NCBI GenBank assembly: GCA_028712045.1
Contig: JAQTRA010000058.1
Span: 1-6,221 of the forward strand
Length of the DNA: 6,221 nucleotides
Reading direction: 5' to 3'
Source: Candidatus Omnitrophota bacterium
Lineage (GTDB): Bacteria; Omnitrophota; Koll11; Gygaellales; Profunditerraquicolaceae
A program made the position numbers and the translations under genes. Within the stretch, counting starts at the first letter, position 1. Each line of letters opens with the position of its first letter. The notes below the pieces were generated by a model. The model made no database searches, was not told where the DNA came from, and worked only from the letters and a program-made list of their open reading frames with translations. Shown in pieces: positions 1 through 5,602 of the stretch.

Positions 1-1032
1 GAAGATTTACGTGAAAATATCACTATGCGGGAAGAAATTAATCCGGTAACTAAATTAGCTGAACGTGTAGTGGTTGAGCATAAACCAGAGTATCATCCTC
101 AGGTGGTTATTCTCGATGATAAAAAAGAAGTTTTGGGAATTTACCCCATACCGATTGGTGCGCATATTATTGTCCGGGACAGTGAAAAGGTTGGCGGCGG
201 AGACCTTTTGGCAAAGATTCCGCGGACAGTTGTAAAAACCCGCGATATTACCGGTGGCCTTCCGCGCGTAGCTGAACTTTTTGAAGCCCGCAGGCCGAAA
301 GACCCGGCAGTTATCAGCGAAATTGACGGTTTCGTAGAATTTGGCGAGACTAAGAAAAATCAGAGGGTAATGATTGTTAAATCAACTACGGGTATGGCCA
401 GGGAATATGTTATCCCGCATGGCAAACATCCGAATGTTTATAAAGGTGATAAAGTTAGCGCTGGACAGCAACTTACTGATGGCCCGGTAGTTCTGCAGGA
501 TATTTTGCGCGTCTGCGGAGATAAAGTTTTACAGGAGTATCTGGTTAATGAAGTTCAGGAAGTTTATCGTCTGCAGGGTGTGCGGATTAATGATAAACAT
601 ATCGAGTTAATTATTCGCCAGATGCTCAAAAAAGTAAGGATTGAGGACCCAGGTGACACAGAATTCTTGGCTACTCAGCAGGTGGATAAATGGGTATTCC
701 AAAAAGAAAATACCCGGGTAATTAAAAAGGGTGGAAAACCTGCTCAGGCAACGCCTTTACTTTTAGGTATTACCAAAGCTTCGCTTACTACTGAGAGTTT
801 TATCTCGGCAGCCAGTTTCCAGGAAACTACGCGGGTTTTAACTGAAGCGGCGACCAGCGGCAAGCGAGATGAATTATTCGGATTAAAAGAAAATGTTATC
901 GTGGGGCATCTGATTCCAGCCGGCACCGGATTCAGGACTCACCGCGATATTGAAGTAGTTAAAACTGGCGCTGGTAAGAGCGCAGAGGATAAAGTTAGTA
1001 AAGAAGAAGTTAAGGAGAGCCCAAAGGAATAA
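1..1032 (+). CDS. rpoC: DNA-directed RNA polymerase subunit beta', C-terminal part (5' end outside window)
   Basis: This is the last 343 codons of beta', the large subunit that forms the clamp and much of the active site of bacterial RNA polymerase. The frame is open from base 1 and the ATG at base 25 is an internal Met, so the gene is 5'-truncated by the window rather than starting there. Diagnostic C-terminal motifs are visible in order: TGGLPRVAELFEARRPKDPA (around fragment residues 84-103), then LLGITKASLTTESFISAASF followed by QETTRVLTEAA (about 253-284), and ENVIVGHLIPAGTG (about 297-310). A charged Lys/Glu-rich tail of roughly 20 residues follows and ends in TAA. The catalytic NADFDGD motif and trigger loop lie upstream of the window. 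Only 3 bases separate the stop from rpsL, and the rpsL ribosome binding site lies inside the rpoC 3' end, so the two are almost certainly co-transcribed. Identity is not in doubt. Confidence 0.99.
   Translation, partial: EDLRENITMREEINPVTKLAERVVVEHKPEYHPQVVILDDKKEVLGIYPIPIGAHIIVRDSEKVGGGDLLAKIPRTVVKTRDITGGLPRVAELFEARRPKDPAVISEIDGFVEFGETKKNQRVMIVKSTTGMAREYVIPHGKHPNVYKGDKVSAGQQLTDGPVVLQDILRVCGDKVLQEYLVNEVQEVYRLQGVRINDKHIELIIRQMLKKVRIEDPGDTEFLATQQVDKWVFQKENTRVIKKGGKPAQATPLLLGITKASLTTESFISAASFQETTRVLTEAATSGKRDELFGLKENVIVGHLIPAGTGFRTHRDIEVVKTGAGKSAEDKVSKEEVKESPKE
1023..1028 (+). promoter_or_regulatory. Shine-Dalgarno site for rpsL, inside the rpoC 3' end
   Basis: AAAGGA lies 7 bases before the rpsL ATG and overlaps the last codons of rpoC. 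It supports the ATG at 1036 as the start and favours joint translation of the two genes from one transcript. Confidence 0.8.
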
Positions 1033-1035
1033 TCT

Positions 1036-1413
1036 ATGCCCACAATTGCCCAGCTAATCAGATTCGGCCGAGTTTCTAAAAATAAGAAAAGTAAATCGCC
1101 AGCCTTAAAAGCTTGCCCACAGAGAAGAGGAGTTTGCCTGCAGGTGCGTACCATGACGCCTAAGAAACCTAACTCGGCTTTGAGAAAGATTGCCAGGGTC
1201 AGGCTTACTACGGGTATTGAAGCTACTGCTTATATACCGGGTGAAGGGCATAATCTTCAGGAGCATTCGATTGTTTTAGTTAGAGGCGGAAGAGTCAAGG
1301 ATTTGCCGGGTGTACGTTACCATATTGTCAGAGGAACACTGGATGCTTCAGGGGTTAATGCCCGCAGAAGATCGCGTTCAAAGTACGGAGCCAAAAGACC
1401 AAAAGCAGCTTAA
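1036..1413 (+). CDS. rpsL: 30S ribosomal protein S12
   Basis: S12 sits at the 30S-50S interface next to the decoding centre and controls accuracy of codon reading. At 125 residues it is one longer than E. coli S12 and aligns throughout: it starts MPTIAQLIR, has ACPQRRGVC at 26-34, [11 protein letters not shown] at 41-51, [11 protein letters not shown] at 68-78, [14 protein letters not shown] at 83-96, and ends [11 protein letters not shown]. Lys43 and Lys88, the classical sites of streptomycin-resistance changes, and Pro91 are in the ordinary sensitive form. Asp89, which E. coli modifies by methylthiolation, is present. The start is fixed by the conserved MPTI N-terminus and by a Shine-Dalgarno 7 bases upstream. 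It lies 3 bases after rpoC and 20 bases before rpsG, so the usual rpoBC/str operon boundary is absent here. Confidence 0.99.
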   Translation: MPTIAQLIRFGRVSKNKKSKSPALKACPQRRGVCLQVRTMTPKKPNSALRKIARVRLTTGIEATAYIPGEGHNLQEHSIVLVRGGRVKDLPGVRYHIVRGTLDASGVNARRRSRSKYGAKRPKAA

Positions 1414-1422
1414 TCTAAACCT

Positions 1423-1427
1423 AAGGA
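1423..1427 (+). promoter_or_regulatory. Shine-Dalgarno site for rpsG
   Basis: AAGGA (within TAAGGAT) lies 6 bases before the ATG at 1434, in the 20-base rpsL-rpsG gap. It supports this start, which gives an S7 beginning MRRRKAQEK. The gap is too short to hold the long structured S7 repressor target known from the E. coli rpsL-rpsG spacer. Confidence 0.8.
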
Positions 1428-1433
1428 TAAATA

Positions 1434-1904
1434 ATGAGAAGAAGAAAAGCGCAAGAAAAAAATATTTTAGCTGACCCCAAGTTTAATAGTAAGATCGTGG
1501 CCAAATTTATTAACATGGTGATGGTGGCCGGTAAGAAATCAATCGCCGAAAAAATGGTTTATGGTGCTTTTGATATTGTCCAGAAAAATTTGAATGAAGA
1601 AGATGTCTTAAAGGTATTTTATAAAGCTTTGGATAATGCCCGTCCGCGTTTGGAAGTAAAGCCGCGCAGGGTTGGCGGGGCTACTTATCAGGTCCCGATT
1701 GAAGTCAGGCCAGAGCGGGGTACCTCTATTGCTTTGCGTTGGATCAGGGATTTTTCCCAGAATAGAAAAGGAAAGCCGATGCAGGAGAAATTAGCGGATG
1801 AGATTATCTCCGCCTACAAAGGTGAAGGTTCCTCAATTAAAAAGAGAGATGATACACATAAAATGGCTGAAAGTAATAAAGCTTTTGCACATTTTCGCTG
1901 GTAA
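1434..1904 (+). CDS. rpsG: 30S ribosomal protein S7
   Basis: S7 nucleates assembly of the 30S head by binding the 3' domain of 16S rRNA and contributes to the E-site. The 156-residue protein has the usual length. It shows the basic N-terminus MRRRKAQEK, the DPKF segment (residues 14-17), KFINMVMVAGKKSIAEKMVY (24-43), RRVGGATYQVPIEVRP (about 78-93), the ALRWI motif, and the C-terminal KMAESNKAFAHFRW. It stops at that RW without extension. Small departures from the common form are the missing Pro2 and Ala in place of Pro in the PDPK motif. In E. coli S7 is the translational repressor of the str operon. The short spacer upstream means any such control would need a different target. The stop is followed after 3 bases by fusA, which suggests coupled translation. 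Confidence 0.98.
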   Translation: MRRRKAQEKNILADPKFNSKIVAKFINMVMVAGKKSIAEKMVYGAFDIVQKNLNEEDVLKVFYKALDNARPRLEVKPRRVGGATYQVPIEVRPERGTSIALRWIRDFSQNRKGKPMQEKLADEIISAYKGEGSSIKKRDDTHKMAESNKAFAHFRW

Positions 1905-1907
1905 ACC

Positions 1908-4004
1908 ATGAGAAAAATACCTTTAGAAAAAATAAGAAATATCGGAATAATCGCGCATATCGACGCTGGTAAAACTACCACTAGCGAGCGTGTCCTGTTT
2001 TATACCGGTAAGAATTATAAGATTGGTGAAGTTCATGATGGCGCCGCGACCATGGACTGGATGGTTCAGGAGCAGGAGCGCGGAATCACCATTACTGCCG
2101 CGGCAACTACTTGTGTTTGGAAGGATATAACCATCAACTTAATTGATACTCCGGGCCATGTTGATTTTACTATTGAAGTAGAAAGATCATTAAAAGTCTT
2201 AGACGGAGCAGTCGTTGTTTTTTGCGGAGTAGGCGGAGTTGAGCCGCAATCCGAAACTGTTTGGCGCCAGGCCGACCGTTATAATGTGCCCCGGATTGCT
2301 TTTGTGAATAAAATGGACCGTACCGGTTCAAACTTTTTTGAGGTTATTGATCAGATGCGTGAAAGATTAGCCGCCAATGTTGCCGCGATTCAGCTTCCTT
2401 TTGGCAAAGAATCAGGTTTTAGCGGCGTGGTGGACCTGGTCGATAAAAGGTTAGAGCATTATAAAGATGATTTAGGTAAAGAGATTGAAATTAAAGATGT
2501 CCCCGAAGACATGTTGGCGGATTACGAAAAATACCGGATGATTTTAATTGAAAAAGTTGCTGATGGCGATGATTTGTTAGCCGATGATTATTTACATGGC
2601 CGGCCGATAACTAATGATCAGCTAAAGAAAGCAATACGCCGGGCAGTAATTGCGAATAAATTTGTGCCGGTACTTTGCGGTTCGGCTTTTAAAAATAAAG
2701 GTGTGCAGCTGGTTTTAGATGCGGTAAAAGATTTTCTTCCTTCTCCGATTGATGTGCCGCCAGTAAAAGGCACGCATCCGGATACCGGAGAATTTGAAGA
2801 GGTAACTGCGGATGATAAAGCTCCCTTTACAGCTTTGTGTTTTAAGGTGGCCACTGATCCTTTCGTGGGAAAAATATATTTTACCAGAATGTATTCCGGC
2901 ACGCTTTCTGCCGGTACTTATATTTATAACGCGACTAAAAGAGAAAGAGAGCGCGTTACTAAAATTGTTAAGATGCATGCTAACCATCAGGAGATGATCG
3001 ATAGTATTTCAACCGGAGATATTGCTGCTTTAGTGGGTTTAAAAGATACTAAGACCGGCGACACGCTGTGCACGGAAAAAAATCCTATTCTTATTGAAGC
3101 GATGCGTTTCCCGGAACCGGTTATCCAGCAGGCCATTGAACCTAAATCAAAAGATGCCCAGGAAAAATTAGGGCTGGCGATGCATAAGCTTGAAGATGAA
3201 GACCCGTCATTTAGGGTTACTTATAATCAGGAAACCGGTCAAACTCTTATCGCCGGTATGGGGCAATTGCACTTAGAAATTATCATTGACCGGATTTTAC
3301 GTGAGTTTAATGGTGAGGCTACCGTAGGCGCTTCGCAGGTGGCTTACCGTGAGACAATCAGAAAAAGTGTTCCCAGCGTCGGTAAATTTATTTCACAATC
3401 CGGAGGCCGCGGCCAATACGGGCATTGTGTTATTGAGATGAGCCCGCAAGAAGTTCCCGGTACCGGTATAACTTTTGAAGATAAAATTAAAAGCGGTTCT
3501 ATTCCCCGGGAATTTATTCCGGCGGTAAAGCAGGGTATTATGGGTGCGGCAAAAAATGGTGTCTTAGCGGGTTATCCGGTTACCGACGTGAAAGTAGTTT
3601 TAGTGGATGGGTCTTTTCATGAAGTTGATTCTTCAGAGTTGGCTTTTAAAATGGCCGGCTCAATTGCTTTTCAAGACGGAATGAAAAAAGCCAATCCGGT
3701 ATTACTGGAACCGATCATGGATATTGAAGTAATTGTCCCGGAAGAATTCATGGGGCAGATTATCGGAGACTTAAGCAGCCGTCGAGCAAAAATAATTGCC
3801 CTGGGCCAGAGATTAAATTTACGAACTATCCGAGCGAACGTTCCGCTGTCGGAAGTTTTTAATTATGCAACTGTAACAAGATCCTTGACACAAGGCCGTG
3901 CATCGTATACAATGGAACCTTCCTTTTACAGCGAGGTTCCTGCGCATGTAGCGGAAAAAATTGTTGCCGGTTCATCAAATACAAACGCAAGAAAAACTTT
4001 TTAA
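1908..4004 (+). CDS. fusA: Translation elongation factor G (EF-G)
   Basis: EF-G is the GTPase that moves tRNAs and mRNA through the ribosome and, with RRF, helps recycle it. The 698-residue protein has the full five-domain layout. G1 is [10 protein letters not shown] (16-25), G2 QERGITIT (56-63), G3 DTPGH (80-84), G4 NKMD (134-137) and G5 GSAFKN (about residue 260). Domain IV shows GGRGQYGH and the [10 protein letters not shown] segment, and domain V ends in [12 protein letters not shown]. Unlike EF-Tu in this window, its switch I is fully canonical. Domains match ordinary housekeeping EF-G rather than a specialised paralogue. The ATG at 1908 is 3 bases after the rpsG stop and I see no Shine-Dalgarno at a usable distance, so expression probably depends on ribosomes finishing rpsG. 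Codon choice changes near the 3' end: the only three CGA codons and most ACA codons of the gene fall in the last 75 codons, where a promoter for tuf may be embedded. Confidence 0.99.
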   Translation: MRKIPLEKIRNIGIIAHIDAGKTTTSERVLFYTGKNYKIGEVHDGAATMDWMVQEQERGITITAAATTCVWKDITINLIDTPGHVDFTIEVERSLKVLDGAVVVFCGVGGVEPQSETVWRQADRYNVPRIAFVNKMDRTGSNFFEVIDQMRERLAANVAAIQLPFGKESGFSGVVDLVDKRLEHYKDDLGKEIEIKDVPEDMLADYEKYRMILIEKVADGDDLLADDYLHGRPITNDQLKKAIRRAVIANKFVPVLCGSAFKNKGVQLVLDAVKDFLPSPIDVPPVKGTHPDTGEFEEVTADDKAPFTALCFKVATDPFVGKIYFTRMYSGTLSAGTYIYNATKRERERVTKIVKMHANHQEMIDSISTGDIAALVGLKDTKTGDTLCTEKNPILIEAMRFPEPVIQQAIEPKSKDAQEKLGLAMHKLEDEDPSFRVTYNQETGQTLIAGMGQLHLEIIIDRILREFNGEATVGASQVAYRETIRKSVPSVGKFISQSGGRGQYGHCVIEMSPQEVPGTGITFEDKIKSGSIPREFIPAVKQGIMGAAKNGVLAGYPVTDVKVVLVDGSFHEVDSSELAFKMAGSIAFQDGMKKANPVLLEPIMDIEVIVPEEFMGQIIGDLSSRRAKIIALGQRLNLRTIRANVPLSEVFNYATVTRSLTQGRASYTMEPSFYSEVPAHVAEKIVAGSSNTNARKTF
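3885..3913 (+). promoter_or_regulatory. Candidate sigma70-type promoter inside fusA, driving tuf
   Basis: A perfect -35 hexamer TTGACA (3885-3890) is followed after exactly 17 bases by TACAAT (3908-3913), which matches five of six positions of the -10 consensus. No extended -10 TG is seen. Transcription would begin near 3920, giving tuf a leader of about 145 bases. A secondary tufA promoter inside fusA is known in E. coli, so the arrangement is plausible. The -10 overlaps codons for the conserved Tyr-Thr-Met of EF-G, so protein constraint explains part of that match. The -35 depends on the choice of TTG and ACA codons, which are uncommon in this gene. This is sequence-based only. Confidence 0.5.
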
Positions 4005-4008
4005 AAAC

Positions 4009-4040
4009 ACACCCCGCGCTTAAAGGAATTGCGCGGGTGT
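4009..4040 (+). other. GC-rich stem-loop between fusA and tuf
   Basis: ACACCCCGCGC (4009-4019) pairs with GCGCGGGTGT (4031-4040) to give 10 base pairs with one bulged C and an 11-base loop containing AAAGGAA. On the + strand no T-run follows, so it does not look like a terminator for the operon. It may protect the fusA mRNA 3' end, be a processing site, or be part of the tuf leader. Read on the - strand, the same stem is followed after one base by TTTTT (complement of 4003-4007), the form of an intrinsic terminator for antisense transcripts. It sits directly between the fusA stop and the tuf ribosome binding site. Confidence 0.6.
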
Positions 4041-4053
4041 ACCCTTAAGGGTA
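4040..4053. repeat. 14-base perfect palindrome next to the tuf ribosome binding site
   Basis: TACCCTTAAGGGTA reads the same on both strands. It shares its first base with the end of the stem-loop, and its last two bases are the first two of the tuf Shine-Dalgarno. As DNA it could be a site for a dimeric protein. As RNA it gives only a short 4- to 5-pair hairpin. Its CCTT (4043-4046) could instead pair with AAGG (4053-4056) of the Shine-Dalgarno. The palindrome is directly visible; any function is inference. Confidence 0.55.
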
Positions 4054-4059
4054 AGGAGG
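4052..4059 (+). promoter_or_regulatory. Full-consensus Shine-Dalgarno site for tuf
   Basis: TAAGGAGG lies 6 bases before the tuf ATG, a complete match to the anti-Shine-Dalgarno complement at good spacing. It is by far the strongest site in the window and contrasts with fusA and rpsJ, which have none nearby. This fits the need for much more EF-Tu than EF-G. Confidence 0.9.
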
Positions 4060-4065
4060 ATAGAA

Positions 4066-5268
4066 ATGGCTAAAGAGAAATTCGTCAGAAGTAAACCACA
4101 TGTAAACATTGGAACCATTGGCCATATTGACCATGGTAAGACAACGCTTACTGCTGCCATTTGTAACGTTCTGTCAAAACTTGGTAAAGCTACCGCTCGC
4201 GATTATGCGGATATTGCCAAAGGTGGAACAGTTAGAGACGAGACAAAGGTAGTTACTATTTCAGTTGCTCATGTTGAGTATGAAACCGATGCCCGCCACT
4301 ATGCGCACATTGACTGCCCAGGCCATGCTGATTACATTAAGAACATGATTACGGGTGCCGCGCAGATGGACGGAGCAATATTAGTAGTTTCTGCAGCTGA
4401 TGGCCCGATGCCTCAGACCAGAGAGCATATTCTTTTAGCGCGTCAGGTTAATGTTCCTTCGATGGTTGTATTTATGAATAAAGTTGATTTAGTTGATGAT
4501 AAAGAGCTCCTGGATTTAGTTGAAATGGAGATCAGGGATCTTTTAACTAAATATGGTTATCCGGGAGATAAAACTCCGATTATTCGCGGTAGTGCCAACA
4601 AAGCTTATACGGCAACTGATCCTAATGGCCCGGATGCTAAATGCATCTTGGACTTAATGAAAGCAGTTGATGATTTTATTCCGCTTCCGGCTAGAGAATT
4701 AGATAAGCCTTTACTGATGGCAGTTGAAGATGTTTTCAGTATTGAGGGAAGAGGAACTGTTGGTACCGGAAGAATTGAACGTGGTAAAGTTAAAGTCGGC
4801 GAAGAAGTTGAAATTATCGGCTTACGGCCGGCAACTAAAAAATCCGTAGTTACCGGAATCGAAATGTTCCGTAAATTACTGGATGAAGGCCAGGCGGGTG
4901 ATAATGTCGGGCTTTTGTTAAGAGGCGTAGAAAAGAATGATATCGAGCGCGGCATGGTTATCGCTGCCCCGAAATCAATTTTACCGCATACCAAGTTTAA
5001 GGCCCAGGTTTATATTTTAACCAAGGAAGAGGGCGGTCGGCATACACCTTTCTTTAAAGGTTACCGTCCGCAGTTTTATTTTCGCACCACTGATGTTACC
5101 GGTGCCACTACTCTTCCCGAAGGCGTAGAGATGGTTATGCCAGGTGATAATATTGCCTTAGAAGTAGAATTAATTACTCCTATCGCCATAGAAAAAGAGT
5201 CACGCTTTGCTATTCGCGAAGGTGGCCATACAGTGGGAGCAGGAGTAGTTACTGAGGTTATCGCCTAA
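4066..5268 (+). CDS. tuf: Translation elongation factor Tu (EF-Tu), with variant switch I
   Basis: EF-Tu carries aminoacyl-tRNA to the ribosomal A site as a ternary complex with GTP. The 400-residue protein has G1 GHIDHGKTT (19-27), G3 DCPGH (83-87) with the catalytic His87, G4 NKVD (138-141) and a G5 of SAN (176-178) where SAL is usual. Domain 2 includes [14 protein letters not shown] (223-236) and domain 3 [16 protein letters not shown]. The odd part is switch I: residues 49-65 read [17 protein letters not shown], two residues longer than in E. coli and lacking the RGITI core, though the Mg-binding Thr is kept as Thr64. About three extra residues follow G5, in a segment with [16 protein letters not shown]. 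From memory both features resemble planctomycete EF-Tu. All other domains look functional, so I read it as the working EF-Tu of its lineage. The start is fixed by the conserved MAKEKF and a consensus Shine-Dalgarno. Whether a second tuf copy exists cannot be told here. Confidence 0.99.
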   Translation: MAKEKFVRSKPHVNIGTIGHIDHGKTTLTAAICNVLSKLGKATARDYADIAKGGTVRDETKVVTISVAHVEYETDARHYAHIDCPGHADYIKNMITGAAQMDGAILVVSAADGPMPQTREHILLARQVNVPSMVVFMNKVDLVDDKELLDLVEMEIRDLLTKYGYPGDKTPIIRGSANKAYTATDPNGPDAKCILDLMKAVDDFIPLPARELDKPLLMAVEDVFSIEGRGTVGTGRIERGKVKVGEEVEIIGLRPATKKSVVTGIEMFRKLLDEGQAGDNVGLLLRGVEKNDIERGMVIAAPKSILPHTKFKAQVYILTKEEGGRHTPFFKGYRPQFYFRTTDVTGATTLPEGVEMVMPGDNIALEVELITPIAIEKESRFAIREGGHTVGAGVVTEVIA

Positions 5269-5271
5269 TCC

Positions 5272-5577
5272 ATGAATACGCAAAAGATTCGCATAAAACT
5301 AAAAGCCTATGATCACCGGCTTTTAGATCAGGCAGTAATTGAAATCGTGGACACGCTTAAGCGCACTGGGGCCAAGATTTCCGGCCCCGTACCGCTTCCG
5401 ACTAAACGCGAGATTTATACAGTATTACGTTCTCCACACGTTGATAAAAAATCGCGTGAACAGTTTGATTTGTCTACCCATAAACGCCTTATTGACATCT
5501 TTGAACCCACAGCTAAGACCATCGATTCATTAAGGAAATTAAACCTGCCTGCAGGAGTGGATGTAGAAATCAAGTAG
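5272..5577 (+). CDS. rpsJ: 30S ribosomal protein S10 (NusE)
   Basis: S10 is a protein of the 30S head. As NusE it also pairs with NusB in antitermination and with NusG in coupling transcription to translation. The 101-residue product matches the family throughout: [17 protein letters not shown] (5-21), [14 protein letters not shown] (31-44), [12 protein letters not shown] (54-65) and [12 protein letters not shown] (69-80), ending AGVDVEIK. Ser68 stands where an Arg is nearly always found before THKR. The ATG lies 3 bases after the tuf stop. The only purine-rich match, GAGG at 5254-5257, is 14 bases before the ATG and therefore too far, so translation is probably coupled to tuf. In E. coli this gene opens its own operon behind a long L4-responsive leader, for which there is no space here. 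The TAG stop is followed at once by an in-frame TAA. Confidence 0.99.
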   Translation: MNTQKIRIKLKAYDHRLLDQAVIEIVDTLKRTGAKISGPVPLPTKREIYTVLRSPHVDKKSREQFDLSTHKRLIDIFEPTAKTIDSLRKLNLPAGVDVEIK

Positions 5578-5602
5578 TAAATCAAAAACGGATAAAAACA
5601 AA

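Noticed and set aside
939..1154. Minus-strand open frame across the rpoC-rpsL joint
   Set aside because: It is antisense to two conserved coding regions; the gap is only 3 bases and the translation is not recognisable.
1036..1413. Streptomycin-resistance-type change in S12
   Set aside because: Lys43, Lys88 and Pro91 are all in the ordinary form.
2618..2997. Overlapping open frames on both strands inside fusA
   Set aside because: They are out of frame with intact EF-G, show no family motifs and no convincing start signals.
3405..3414. GGCCGCGGCC palindrome in fusA
   Set aside because: It falls in codons for the invariant GGRGQYG motif, so protein constraint plus codon choice explains it.
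4009..4052. Sense-strand intrinsic terminator after fusA
   Set aside because: The stem is good, but ACCCTTAAGGG follows in place of a T-run. Termination here would also cut off tuf unless the internal promoter supplies it all.
4605..4994. Minus-strand open frame of 129 codons inside tuf
   Set aside because: It lies wholly antisense to a highly conserved gene, has no recognisable domain and a Ser/Pro/Thr-rich composition typical of reversed coding sequence.
5492..5519. Second TTGACA, in rpsJ, as a possible promoter for rplC
   Set aside because: The best -10 at 16-18 base spacing is TAAGAC, matching only three of six positions, so it does not stand out from chance.
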